Positions 21,691 through 33,915 of a stretch of 64,000 nt of DNA are shown piece after piece. Location: NCBI GenBank assembly GCA_000611775.1, contig KK106982.1:6380495-6444494 (forward strand). The letters run 5' to 3'. A program made the translations under genes and the position numbers. Every line of letters begins with the position of its first letter. Positions within the stretch are counted from its first letter, which is position 1. The notes under the pieces were generated by a model. That model did not search any database. It was not told where the DNA came from and saw only the letters and a list, made by a program, of their open reading frames with translations. Source of the DNA: Umbilicaria muhlenbergii (Eukaryota > Ascomycota > Lecanoromycetes > Umbilicariales > Umbilicariaceae).

Positions 21691-23991
21691 TCACAAGATG
21701 TGATAGCCCCTAGAATCAGCGCGTTGACGAACAATGCTCGCAGTACAACAAGACACACATTCCCTCCTGCGCAAGATGAATAGTCCGGAAGTCAACTCGA
21801 TCACTGCGCAACGCGCAGGATCACTTATCTGAGGCCAAATAAAACATTGGTATTCAGACTTCAAGCCAGTCAATGTCTTGTCAATTGGTGATGTAACACC
21901 TTGCCAGCCCCGATGAACAAGACCACAAGGGAAGGCCAATCGTCTGTCGCAATGAATCTGATCGCAATTCGCGATACCTGTTCGCTTAAGGATGGTGTAA
22001 GTCAGGCGGCCAGGTCTAAGCTTGAAGGTAGGCTCTCCAGGTATTGATACTTGGTAGAAAACGACCAATTCATGTTCCATCGACTTCTCCAGTCCGAAAG
22101 CTTCAACCTGGATGTTGCCGCATCGTGCCTCTGCAACCATGGTTGTAGAATCATACTCTTCCACCACGTCCCACTCAACTGTTGTTAGTCTTCGAGAACT
22201 GTTCGCATTGGGGATATCATATATGCTGCTGAACTGCCTGTCACCCATATGGATGTGACCTGGAATGATGTGAACCGTGCGCATCGTTTCTGCTTGACTA
22301 GTCATTGATCGCAGACCGTCGAGATAGTAACAAACTCCTTGCTGTACATGTGCGGTGCGGACATCCCTTTCAAGAAGATCCCTTTCCGGATAATATCGAG
22401 AGTGATCACTATGACCACTGAAGATCTCAATTGGGTCCGCCAAAATATCAATCTTGTTGTATTCATCAGCATCATGCATGTCTTCTGTCTTAAGACCAAG
22501 GGCGACAGAAAGAAGCGGCACTCTCGTTGACGTTCTTCCGACCCATGTATTATGGATGTTGCTGTAGGTGAAGTGAATACCCCGATGTGTGGGTAACAAT
22601 TCCGGATCTCTAATCGTGCAGCTTATTGTTGATATTAGAGCACGAATTGAGAAAGCCATGAGTAGCAGACAATAGCCATTCTTTCCGGAAATCATGGGCT
22701 CCTGATGAGTGCAGGAGGAACATCTGCACACCTGTGCAAGGTTTTGTACAGTCTGTTCGATCGTTCTGATGGCTTCTTCCATAGATGCATCCGTTGCCTT
22801 TTGCATTGCTGCGAACAAGCCATTGCAGCGGTTCAACTCCGGAAAGATGGAAACGGCGGTATGTACGAAGCCTAGACCGTAACTCCCTTCGTTGAAGTTG
22901 ATAAAGGTCGTTCGTGAAAATTCTGCAACGTTACTTTCCCCCAGGGCCAGACCACTATACACTCGCGCTGCGCTGCCAAGAAAGCCACCAAGTATGTGAG
23001 GTAAGTTGATCAAGTCATTGAAAGCAACACCATATACCCTGGCTAAACACTTGTCCCAAGGGGTCCTGAAGGTCAAGAGAACTTGTTCAAGCTTTGGATT
23101 GCGATTGAACAAGTGATCTAGCTCGCGGAGGACGTAGGTTTTACTCGAGACTTGTACAAGAGAAAGCTCAGCTTCTTTAGAGTAGGTCACAACTACTTGT
23201 GCTTCCTCCTGAGAAGCATCTTTGTGCACTACTCTGCCGGCTTCATCTTCGACGTAAATCTTGAAGTTGAATAACCACTGGGCCATGGCGGCTACGAAAG
23301 CACATTCCAGGCCTCCAGTAATAGAAATCCTAGAGACAGCGCCTTTTGATATGTCGAAAAGGCCTTGCATAGCTTTGGCAATGTCCTCCACGTTCGAGAT
23401 AAAAGGCAGGATAGTGAGGCTCTGTGGATCAAGATAATGCGCAAGCATGCAATCTGCAGTGCTACTGAATGATGTCTTTGCAAGAACTCCTGAGCATGCT
23501 TTGACTAGTGCGGTAAATTGAGCATGCGATGGTAAATACTGCTGGGGATAGGCGTGCAACTTCCAAAGCTCTTCCAGAATCCAGGCTGATACATCCTCGC
23601 CATGGACCTCAGCCAGAGTTGAACACAAAGCGATACAGTTGACCCCTAGTTGGGTATCTCCCATCACTCGCACGAAACTTCGAACCCCGAAGCCGAACCA
23701 AAGTAGCTTGCCAAATCCTGAGATGCTGTGAAGGTTGTTGAGGGCGTTGTGCATGCGTTGATTACCAACCCGATCAAGCTGAAGTTGACTAGCCAGCGCA
23801 AGGCCGGCCCCATAAGTTGCTGGCTGTACTCCAGCAGATGCAAAACGCTGCAGCACAGCAGCAGATGTTGACCAGAGAGTGTTTCCGAACGCTACCCAAT
23901 CAACTTGGCCATTTTGAATGAAACTAGGCGCATTATCTGACAAGGATTGCCCAATTTGGGGCGAGTTAGAAGACATGACGATGTCTAGCAC
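21691..23991 (-). CDS. Fungal-only 766-aa protein of unknown function
   Basis: One uninterrupted minus-strand exon. I cannot name a domain, but stretches such as CSTLAEVHGEDVSAWILEEL, LPSHAQFTALVKACSGVLA and SITGGLECAFVAAMAQWLFN resemble a family I recall as multi-copy and lineage-specific in Pezizomycotina (memory, not a search). Visible features: a Cys cluster CRCSSC in the middle, just before a hydrophobic stretch (YCLLLMAFSIRALISTI), and a second Cys-rich patch near the C terminus (RRRECVSCC). No signal peptide is evident. The start is residue 1 or, more likely, Met6 (MSSNSPQIG). It is the last gene before the repeat block, whose first LTR begins 800 bp upstream, yet its frame is intact over 2.3 kb, which suggests selection or recent arrival. 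Confidence 0.75.
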   Translation of the reverse strand: MLDIVMSSNSPQIGQSLSDNAPSFIQNGQVDWVAFGNTLWSTSAAVLQRFASAGVQPATYGAGLALASQLQLDRVGNQRMHNALNNLHSISGFGKLLWFGFGVRSFVRVMGDTQLGVNCIALCSTLAEVHGEDVSAWILEELWKLHAYPQQYLPSHAQFTALVKACSGVLAKTSFSSTADCMLAHYLDPQSLTILPFISNVEDIAKAMQGLFDISKGAVSRISITGGLECAFVAAMAQWLFNFKIYVEDEAGRVVHKDASQEEAQVVVTYSKEAELSLVQVSSKTYVLRELDHLFNRNPKLEQVLLTFRTPWDKCLARVYGVAFNDLINLPHILGGFLGSAARVYSGLALGESNVAEFSRTTFINFNEGSYGLGFVHTAVSIFPELNRCNGLFAAMQKATDASMEEAIRTIEQTVQNLAQVCRCSSCTHQEPMISGKNGYCLLLMAFSIRALISTISCTIRDPELLPTHRGIHFTYSNIHNTWVGRTSTRVPLLSVALGLKTEDMHDADEYNKIDILADPIEIFSGHSDHSRYYPERDLLERDVRTAHVQQGVCYYLDGLRSMTSQAETMRTVHIIPGHIHMGDRQFSSIYDIPNANSSRRLTTVEWDVVEEYDSTTMVAEARCGNIQVEAFGLEKSMEHELVVFYQVSIPGEPTFKLRPGRLTYTILKRTGIANCDQIHCDRRLAFPCGLVHRGWQGVTSPIDKTLTGLKSEYQCFIWPQISDPARCAVIELTSGLFILRRRECVSCCTASIVRQRADSRGYHIL

Positions 23992-24791
23992 AGAATGTTC
24001 CTAGTGATTTAAACTGTGAGACTTGTAGATATCGACGAGAGAAACGATTGCTGAGGGGCAAATTTAGAAAAACACTTGAGAGTCTCCTCAGCCTGATGAT
24101 CCCAACGTACTCACTTACTGTGCCACCTGAGGCAGCCTCAACGGGCTGTGTAGCACGGATAAGGAGGCGGCAAGATCATGCTGTGTAACAAAGGCAACGC
24201 CCGAGTATGCTGTGTAACACAGACAGCGCCCGATTATGCTCAAAGCTGTTCCAAGGATTCACTATAAGAGGGCTGTGCATTTTGCATTTTCTGATATTGA
24301 TGTTGCTTGAGAGTATCCAATGATGAGTCGTGTCAATATTCCACGTTGTTTGCGGCGTGGAAGCATTATTTGTAGTTTTGCAAACGCTTCAAGTGATCCA
24401 TGTTAGAGGATGATTATTCAAGCAGGCCTCATAGGTGTTAAATTATAACATCCCTTACTAAAAAAGGAAGTATAGCCAAGGTATGTGACAGCGTGAGATA
24501 TAAATGTGTATAAAGTAAATAGTTTTAACTATATAAGATTAATAACTAAAGAGTGAAAAAAGGAGTGATGCTGAGTTTTATTATGTGCACTGTTAAATCA
24601 CTTAGGAAGTGTTAAGCTTAATATGTTATTATATTATGACATTTGTCTTCTCTTTTGTGTGTTAACTTCTCAGCGTCACTTGCCCTGTACTGTAACATGT
24701 AGTGTAGCAGTATGTAACTGTCATCTTGATAATGCTCAGTTGTTGACATGTTGTGAATGTCTCAGCCTTAACTCAGGTCAATATGTCATTG
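23992..24791. other. Upstream region of the 766-aa gene and edge of the AT-rich block
   Basis: The first 430 bp are GC-balanced and should contain the promoter of the minus-strand gene. Two diverged copies of a roughly 33-bp unit (centred on GCTGTGTAACA and CGCCCGA) lie at 24174-24242. From about 24,420 the base composition drops sharply to AT-rich, CpG-poor sequence that precedes the first LTR. Confidence 0.5.
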
Positions 24792-25090
24792 TGTAAGAGG
24801 GTGAGTGTACGACGGTCGTCGTATAGGTGTTGAACGGGGTGTCGTAGGCAGTATAGTCATAATAGGGCCAATGCAGTGGTTATACGTCTTCTATTCAGTG
24901 GCAAAACTGATCACTGAGGAAGCAGGTTTTCAAACCTCCTTATGAAGAGTTTTCACTTGATGCCAAGGCGCAAGGCGCTGAGTCATCATGTTTATATAAT
25001 GTCATACTATAGTGTCGTACTATAGTGCCGTACTATAGTGTCGTACTATAGTGTTGTATTGTCATACTTATTATATGGTGACCTCTGACA
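24792..25090 (-). repeat. LTR-A, copy 1 (299 bp)
   Basis: Starts TGTAAGAGG and ends CTCTGACA. It is the least mutated of four copies and still holds many CpGs. A 13-bp unit ending in TACTATAG is repeated about four times inside it (25004-25060). Confidence 0.8.
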
Positions 25091-25183
25091 CAGCATTCCT
25101 CTTCTCATGACGCCGTCCCTGGAGCCAACTGACCGCTCATAAACTTTATTATAACGTCGTAACAGTTGAGGTTGTAGAGTGAG

Positions 25184-25413
25184 TGTCAGGACTATGCAGA
25201 TTATGGATCAATGCATGTGTTTTGACGGCTGGCATTTAGCTACAGAGAAGAATTCTAGTCTAAGGAGCAAAAGGAAGAAAGAGTATAAAGATCAAAGCCT
25301 TTGTGTGCGTGCTAGGCTCGCTAGTCTAATCGCCGCTAACTCATTCAGTCGTTCAGTTTGGTACATCATTCAGATCATTCAGTTCAGTTCAACGTTCAGG
25401 CGTAAACCTGACA
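25184..25413 (-). repeat. LTR-B, left copy (3' LTR)
   Basis: 230 bp, starting TGTCAGG and ending CCTGACA, a terminal inverted pair. Keeps about eight CpGs and a normal base composition. Confidence 0.9.
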
Positions 25414-28400
25414 CTACCCCCCCCTTTATCTAGTGAGCTCTGTGAGCTGATCATCTACTTTTCTACTTTGTCGTTGATGTAATTGGTGGCCCGGCCGGTT
25501 TATTTGAGTACCGCTCATGAAATGCCTCTTTCATTTCAGGTGAGTGTTCAAATTCATCAGTGTTGTATCAGGTCTTGTCAGGTGAGTATTCTTTTCATGT
25601 CACTCTGTACTGTAGTCTGTTTTTTCACCAACAGCTATCATTAATCTGTTCAACTTCTCATTCCGGTTCAGCCTGTTCAGTTATTACTGGTGGTGGTGAT
25701 GACTCAATTTGTTCAGGCAAAGGATCATTCACAGTGAGTTGTAGTAAGAAGGTGTGAAAGACAGAGTGTATCTTCATTGACTTAAGCTGTTCAAGCTTAT
25801 ATGCTTGAGCTGATACTTTCTTCTTGATTTGAAAAGGTCCTTCATTCTTGTGATTCAGCTTTTTGAATAAGTGAGTTGTTTGAATGTTCTTCATTAATAA
25901 TCATATCAGATCTTTCACTTTATATGTTAAGGTTAATGTTCAAGTTCTGTTCATGAAATCTTCTTGTTGAAGTTGTGCTGCTGTCATGTTGTCTTATAAC
26001 ATCACATGTAGAGCCTTCATATGATTTATTATGAAATCAGCTTTTTCCTTCAGAATTCATTCTCTTGTCAGCAGCAGAGTGATCAATCATTTAAAGTTGA
26101 AGCTCATTCAGGAGTGATATTCTTTATTCACAAAAAAGAGTGAAACTTTAATGAAGTCAGAATCTGCATTGTTGACTGTGAACTCAATCATTAATAATTA
26201 TTTAGTTCAGTCATTTTGCTGATAGTTCATGAATGCTTTAAGATAGCATTTAACATTCACATTTGCATTTTTAGACTGCCTGTCTGTCTCTGAATGAAAA
26301 GCAGTTGAAGGTTTCAATCTGATTCAGAGTTGTTTGTAAAGGTGTTTTCACAGTACTGTGACAAATTGTGATCCTCAGTCTGATGTAATTGTCTGTGGTA
26401 ATTCATGAAATCTTTATACATTTTGAAGCAAGAGTTCAGTAATGTATTCAGCTGATGTTCCCTCATTTTTATCTGTTGAATAAGGAATATAATGTCTCTC
26501 CTTGATCAGTCTGCAAATGACTGTCAGGATTACATTAAACCCTTCACTTTCAAGTAACTTGATAATCAAGTTGAGTGAAATATCTTGTCATGAATGACTT
26601 GAAATTAACAGTGATTTCAGGGCTCCTTGATACTGCTCATTCATGTTCTTTGTTCAGCAGCAGATGTGACAATTTTAAATAAAACAACTGACTGTTCAGT
26701 TCATTCAGAGTCAGTAGTAGAAGTGTGCAAGCAGTTTCAGAGTCTTTCAGTGTTTAATATGTTTTATCATCAGCTGTTCATAAGCTTCCTGAATTAATCA
26801 TCATTATAATTTATTTTAATTCAGATCATTGTTGACTTCTGAGACTCATACTCATTCCTGATACAGTAATTGACTGTTTAAATTCTTAATACAGTTGTTG
26901 AGAGAGATTTTAATTGAATGTCTTGCCCTGATTTGTAATAAGTTTAGAATTTCCTGGCAGAAATCATCTGCTTTCACATAATGAGTAATCAACTCATTTA
27001 AAGTCTCATTCAGGACCTGTTCAGCTGATTTATTTAAAACTGATTCATTCAGTGCTGATTCATTCAGGATTAATTCATTCAGGGTTTATTCAGCTGATTC
27101 ATTCAGAGTCTGTTCAGCTGATTTTAAAAGATGAGGAGCTTTTTTCTTTTGTTTAATAATAATGCATGAGTTTAAACAGTGACTCAGTAACATGATTTGA
27201 GATTAATATTGTAATCACTCATCATCTTCATTCTTCTTTAGTTGATCACCTGAGCATTTAATGAGTATATTCACCTTTTCATTTTCTTTGCCTGTTTGAT
27301 AGGTGATCACAAAGTTGAATTATAAGAAAAATTCAACTCATCTGACTTGTCTGTGAGTCAGTTTCTTAATTATTATAAAGTACTTCAAGGCTTTATGATC
27401 TGTTAAAATTTAAATCAGATCCTCTGTTTCTGTCAATTCAGTGCATCATTCTTTTAAACTTTAAATGATAGTCAACAATTTCTTGTCATAGATTTCATAA
27501 TTGCATTCAGCTGGTATGAGTTTCTTAGAGAAAAATGTCACTGAATGCATTAATTTTTAATCATCTTTCTGAGATAGCACTCCTGTGGATATCAGATCAG
27601 ATGAATCACATTCAAGATAACATGTTCAAGTTCAGTCAAAGTATTGTAATATTAACATGTTAATCAATCAGTTCTTTAGTTTACTAAAGACTTGAAGACA
27701 CTGTTCAGTTTACATATTAAAGAGTAAGTTCTTGCCTGTTAGTCTGATTAAAAACTTTGTGATTTTGAAATATTCCTCTATGAATTGTCAGTAAAAGTTA
27801 TAAAAATCTAAGAATGCTTGCAGCTGTTTTAAATTAATGAGCACTTCTTAAGTCTTTATAATCATGATCTTTTTAAAGTTTACTCAGATGTCATGATGTT
27901 CTATGATCAGTTCTAGGTATTGAGTTTCAGTCTTATGAAATTCACACTTCTTGATTTCAGTCTGTAAATTTGCCTTTCTCAGTCATTCTAGAACAGTTTA
28001 AATATGAGTTTAATGTTCAAACAGAGACTCTGAATAGATCAGGATATCATTCAAATATGTTGTACAACAAGTGTTTAATAAATTGAATAATACATCATTA
28101 ATCAAGTGCTGAAAGATGACTGATTCATTAATGAGTCTGAAAGGCAAGATCTTATATTTGTAGAAATCATGCCTTGTTTAAAAGGTTGTCAGATCTTCAG
28201 AAGCAGGATTCATTCATATGCAGTGAAATGCCTGTTGTATATCAATCTTGATGAAGTATTTTGTCTTCAAAATCTGAGTCAGAGTTTCCTCAATCAAAGA
28301 CAATGAGTATCAGTCTTTCTTCATAATTGAATTCAACTTTTAATAATTAATGCACAGTCATAAAGACTCATCTTTCTTTTGTATGAACAGAATCAATGAG

Positions 28401-30841
28401 GCTACTGATGATTGACTGACTTTAATGAAACTTTTTTGCAAGTTGTCTTCTATGTAGTTCTTCATCACTACTAGTTCTTCATGTGATATGTTGTAGAGGA
28501 GTGTATATCTTAACTTTTGCTCATCTTTTAAGACAATCTTGTGATCATAAAGTTGATGCAAAGGGAGTTCATTTGCAGCCTTTTTAGAGAAGACATCAAT
28601 CAAATCATGATATTCAGAAGAGAGAATCACTTTGATATTCAGTTCACTTAACTTTAATTTAAAGTTCAATGCTTCCTCAATTTGTTGAATAAAGATAACA
28701 AAGATTTCATTGTCTTTCTTTATATTTAATGCAAACAGTGCTGCATCAATCATCTTGATATTAACTGCATGTGAGGGGTTATTATTCTTTGATGTGAAGA
28801 CTGATTCAAGATCTGCTTTTGTGATGAATTTCTTCAAGATCTGATAGGTTTTCAGTGATTCAAGTTCAATTGTTCATTCATTCAATTCAATTCATTTGTT
28901 CATTCAGTTATTTGATTGTTCAGTTCATTCATTTGATGTTCATTCCTTCATTCAGTTCTTCAGTTCAGTTTGTTCAGTCATTTGGTCATTCAGTTGTTCA
29001 GTTCATTCATTCAGTGAGAAAATCACTACCCGGTTCACAGGGTCAATTAAAATCCAGGTGTGATTCATTCAAGAGAGTTTCAATATAATGTTGAGATCTT
29101 TCATGTCTACAATCATCATGAGGGTGAGTTGCTGAGAATGACTGCAAACCTTCATAATTGAATAAATCACATGTGTAACTCATCTCACTGTCTTTTTCTG
29201 AAAATCATGTAAAGTTCAGGGCTTTGGCAGTGATACTGCTTTAATTTCAGATCATTCAATCAGAGTCTTTGTCAAGTTAGCATTAATGAATGCATATTCA
29301 ATTGACTCAGTGTCAAGTAGAGCCTTGACTCATAACTTGATTTCATTTAAAGTGAGCTTGCAATCTGCTTCAAATGATGTTCAGATGAACAGAATGTCTT
29401 CATTAATTATTAACATTAATATCACAAGAGGATTATCATTAATCTTTATCATAACTTTAATAGGAGAACACCTTTTCCTGAATTTAAATTAAAATTAAAG
29501 TCAAAGTTGAATATGATTTATTATACACATTTTAATGCTGAAGTCTCTTTCTTCTTGTCCTTGTTCAGACAGTTTAAAGCAAGATGTTTTTATTCATTAT
29601 ATTTAAAGTATTGTTCTTTCTTCATCTGTTGTTCTTTGACAGCATCTGAGTGTGATGTTCAGTTCAGTGTTCAGGGAACTGACTCAGTGATCATTCAGGT
29701 AGTTGATTTTAAGGTTTTAATAAAATGTTCAGTCCTTGTATGAGTTTAACTTGTGAAGAGGAGTGTTTAATTTAATTGAAGTTTAATGATCTTCTTTGCA
29801 TCAAGCAGTCATAAGGTCTGATTGATTCACTGACAGCACTTAATGAGTTCATAAAGATCTTCAGATCTGTTGTTGTCAGTGTTTAATTATTATTAAATAA
29901 TGTTGTTCACCTTGTTCAGAAGTTCTTCTATTCAGTATAAATCAAAAAACTCATTCAGTTCAGTAACATATCATTGAAAATCAGTTCAGAAGGACGGGAA
30001 GTCTTTGAATTCTTAATAAAGTTTATAAAATTCATCAGTGATGATACATTTTTGATCTGAGTCTCTGTAGATTCAGGTCAAATGTTTTAACAGTTTAATA
30101 ATGTTTAAATAAGCTGTTCAGGATGCTGAATTCATTTAAGATCTTATGTGTTTAACAGAGTCATCTTTAACTCTTGTTTTCATGTACATTATCTTCATCT
30201 GTTTGATGAGGTATTATTCATTCATTGTTAATAAGTAGTTTTTGATCTTCACTACTCATTCATCATATTTTGAACAGTCATTGAAGAACATCAGTGAATT
30301 AAGGAGTTTTAATAATCTGAATGATTTCTCAACTGTGAGTTGAGGGAAATCAAGTTGAGGAGTGCTTGTGACTGTGATTCTTTGTTCAAGGTATGTTATC
30401 ACATTAACTTATTTAATAACTTTCCTCTTCAGTTCCTTGTTCTTGTCTTTCATTTTATCATAATTCACTTGTAGTTCTTCATGTGCCTTTATAATGATGT
30501 TGATTTCATTCAGGGACTGTTCATGATTGATGATCAGTTGTCAGAGAGCAGTCATTACTTCAGAAAAGTGTTTTTATAAAAAATTAATCAAGATCTCTGC
30601 TGTCAGAGCTGTCAAGATCTGATTAATCAGGTTTTCATTCAAAATGAATTATTCATCATTCACAGAAGTCAACAAAGACTCTTTAATTCATGAGTAAACT
30701 ATATTATCAGTTTCTCTGATCATCATGATTAATTTTTAATTTTAATTCTGATTCTGATTCTGGTTCTGATTCAATTTCAATTTAATTCAGAATTCATTCA
30801 GGATGCCTTGCAGCAGAAGATAAAGAAAAAGATTAAAATAA

Positions 30842-31071
30842 TATCAAGATTATGCAGATTATAAATTAATGCATGTGTTTTAACAGCTGACATTTAGTTA
30901 CAGAGAAGAATTTTAGTCTAAGAAGCAAAAGGAAGAAAGAGCATGAAGATTAAAATCTTTATATATGCATTAAGCTCACTAATTTAATCATCACTAACTC
31001 ATTCAGTCATTCAGTTCAGTACATCATTCAGATCATTCAGCTCAGTTTAATGTTCAAGTGTAAATCTGACA
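30842..31071 (-). repeat. LTR-B, right copy (5' LTR)
   Basis: 230 bp, the same length as the left copy with no indels. It differs from it at about 40 positions by my count, all transitions, and has no CpG left. Confidence 0.9.
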
Positions 31072-31540
31072 GTGAGTGTGTTGAGATTGTATTAAGATAA
31101 AGCTGATCATATGTTTTCACTTAATTGTGATGATATCACACCTGGCAGTAAGCTTTCTTTATAACATAAACATCAAAATAATCATGTTAACTGTAAGTTC
31201 AAAATGCCTCTTCTTTGTGTGTATTCTTCATCATTTGTCTTATGACATGTTGTTATACATCTCACAGCTTTTTTTTCTGCAGTTCATTAAGTGACTTGAT
31301 GACTTCATGATGTTATCCTTATTGCAGAGGTGTTCACTTCATGAAGGAAGTATCATGAAGCTTGCAGCTCATGATTTAACATTCTTTGTAATGTAATACT
31401 TCCTGTCATATGTTGTATGAATGCTAACATAGTGTATATAGCTCATCAACATTTAAATGATTAAACTCACAGTTGTGAACAATAGTGAAGATTCATCTTC
31501 ATCAAGCAAGCCTGTCAGTCTTCATGCTTAATATAACAGG

Positions 31541-33637
31541 TGATGTCATAATGACTGAAGTGATATTATCATTCAACAAACTATAAAGATGATTCAATGA
31601 ACTAAATCAAGTTCAATGAACTGCATGATCAATGAGCTTAAGATTATGATCAAGTGAGGGAACTAGTAGTCATAATCTTAAAAGATTGCATTTAATACAT
31701 GAGTTGAGCATGAGCTCTTAACTATGAATTTACCTGTGATTATATAAATTATAAGAGACTTCTGTGCTCATCATGCTCATCACTGCTCACTGCATGTATG
31801 ATGCAGTGAGCTCAGTGAGCAATTGAGATAACATTATCTGTGCTCATCATGCTCACCTCTGCTCTCTATGTGTGTGACATAGTGAGCATGATGAGCAGCC
31901 TCATAACTACGCATGCACTGTGTACATGAATAGTATTATAGTACAGGAGCTGTAACATTAACTTTTTTCTTAAAGTTTTCATCCTTAAAAACTCAAACGC
32001 TTTCATGCCTCCTCTGAGAATTTGAAAGAGATTAAACTTTACACAACATCATTATACTCTTGCTCACAAGCTTGAGCTTGCTCCTCTCATCATGTGATCA
32101 TGTAAGTGATGTGTTGATGAATTTAAAGACTGTCACATGAGTCCTGATTTTGATAAGTGTTTTGCATATATAAAAATTAAGAAGTTCTGTGACCTGACTT
32201 TCTGTGAGGCTGACTGAGACAGGTTAAAAGCTGAATTAACTTCTTTAAAGAAAAAGGCTTCTGCTGCAGCAGATGCTGTTACTGATGCAGTGAATGTCAT
32301 GATTGAAGCAGCAGTTAAACAAATTGAAGCAGTGATCAGACTGACTCACCTGCAGAAACAAAAAAAACTGCTACAGCATTAATGAAGAGACTTCATATCT
32401 CATGAGTTTATGAACATTGAAGAGTTGAAAGCAGATGAGCACAAGCAGGTTAAAGCTTCATCTTCAGGTTTTACTTCTGAGCTGTTCAATTTCTTTGTGT
32501 TGAGTGACTTAGAATGACTGAATTCCTCTGACAGAATTAATGTAACTTTATTAAACAATGAGTAAAGTTTTTTTCTAACTCTCATGTGTTTCCTGCCGTG
32601 TCATATTCTTTTCATTTAATTAAATAATGATGCTCATCATTTACTTCTTGTTGATTTAGTGTTTCCTTTATCTTAAACTCAACATTCTGACTTTCTGAGT
32701 TGATCTCTGATGAATTCATCTGCAACAGAGTCCTTGAATCTGCTGATTTGAGTAATGATACATGAAATACTGAATGTATCTGCATGAATGATGAGAGTGT
32801 GAGTTCATAGTTGACACTTTCTTTTTTCTTAGCAATTCAAAATGATTTTAACTTGACATGATTCAATTTATTGCTTGATCACTTTGTTTTGATGTTGTGA
32901 TGTAAAAGATATACTTTATTCTTCTCTTCAAGAGTAGGTCTCTTATCTCTTTTCTTATTATAATATATCACTGATCTTTCTGAGGTAAATTTTATGTTTC
33001 ATTGTAGTTTCTTATGAAGGTTCTTTAAATGATTCACTTGTACTTTCACTTTTTATGCTATGATTGCTAGCCCCCTTGCTTTATTCATAAGTGAATTAAA
33101 CTTGTAGTTGATGTAAAATGATGATATCTCAGTGAATTTCATTGTTGCTGTGTTGTAAGTTAACTGAGCTATCAGTAAGAGTTCTACTCAATTGATTTAT
33201 TGATAATTAACATAGCAGTGCAAGTACTGCTTTAATGTTTAATTCAGGTGTTCTGTCTGTCCATTCATCTGAAAATGATATGTCATGAACAGCTTATGAT
33301 GAATCCCTAGTTGATTCACTAATGATTTTTAAAACTTAAAGATGAAGAGTTTGTCTCTGTCTGAGATTATCTCTTTCAGCAACCCGTGGTTGACTGTTAT
33401 AATTTTTAAGAATGTGTATGTTAATTCTTCTGCTGATGATGACTCCTTATAAGGTAAGAAGTATTCATACTTCATGAGTTAATTCATTATGACAAGTATT
33501 GCATCATATAATAATTTCATCAGGGGTTCTTTTGATTTTGATAACTTTATTATGAAGTTTAATGTGATGCTTGATCATGACTGTGTTGATGTTGATGATG
33601 ATTTTAACAGTTCATATGATCTGTGATGTTCTGCTTT
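31541..33637 (-). mobile_element. Fragment C: terminal part of another Gypsy-like element
   Basis: Fossil, truncated. A candidate LTR of about 417 bp (31541-31957, TGATGTCA to TGTAACA) is followed by non-A sequence. A stretch near 33,240-33,275 still resembles the integrase HPQTDGQTE region on the minus strand. LTR-A2 cuts it off on the right. I found no target duplication, so its limits are approximate. Confidence 0.45.
31765..31897. repeat. 15-bp repeat in direct and inverted copies
   Basis: TGCTCATCATGCTCA occurs at 31765-31779 and 31841-31855, and its exact reverse complement at 31883-31897. The last two could form a hairpin with a 27-nt loop inside the candidate LTR of fragment C. Confidence 0.75.
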
Positions 33638-33915
33638 TGTAAGAGGTGAGGTGTACAACAGAGTGTCATAATGATGTTTGAACAGAATGTCATAAACAAT
33701 ATAATCATGATGAAGTTAATGCAATGATTATACATCTTCTATTCAGTGACAAAACTGATCACTGAGGAAGCAGGTTTCTGAACCTTCTTGTGAAGAGTTT
33801 TCACTTAATGTCAAGGCGCTACTCACTGAGTCATCATATAAGTGAGTTATAATAATATACTGTCATACTGTTGTACTGTTATATTGTCATACTATTATAT
33901 ATGATGGCTCTGACA
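33638..33915 (-). repeat. LTR-A, copy 2 (278 bp)
   Basis: Same ends as copy 1 (TGTAAGAGG, CTCTGACA); strongly CpG-depleted. Internal A sequence follows on the right, so it acts as the left LTR of copy 2. Confidence 0.8.

Larger units (their letters stand above)
25184..31071 (-). mobile_element. Element B: Ty3/Gypsy retrotransposon fossil, both LTRs and TSD present
   Basis: 5,888 bp with 230-bp LTRs at both ends and a perfect 5-bp target duplication (GTGAG, 25179-25183 and 31072-31076). A purine tract, seen as a C-run on the plus strand at about 25,415-25,428, lies next to the left LTR, so the element reads on the minus strand. Recognisable pol parts in the normal Gypsy order are the start of reverse transcriptase (28358-28837), the integrase core (near 26,300) and the integrase C-terminal/linker region (25658-25894). 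Gag presumably lies towards 29,000-30,800. Structurally whole, but the coding region carries dozens of breaks. LTR divergence cannot date it, because the differences come from hypermutation. Confidence 0.88.
24792..31540 (-). mobile_element. Family-A LTR retrotransposon, copy 1, truncated; host of element B
   Basis: Fossil. LTR-A1 (24792-25090) is followed by 93 bp of internal sequence, then element B is inserted (25184-31071). Internal A sequence resumes at 31,077 and runs to about 31,540, matching the same part of copies 2 (about 33,990-34,480) and 3 (about 43,140-43,600). Beyond that point the homology ends at fragment C. The coding orientation inferred from the better-preserved copies is minus, so LTR-A1 is a 3' LTR. 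Too damaged to count breaks. Confidence 0.65.
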
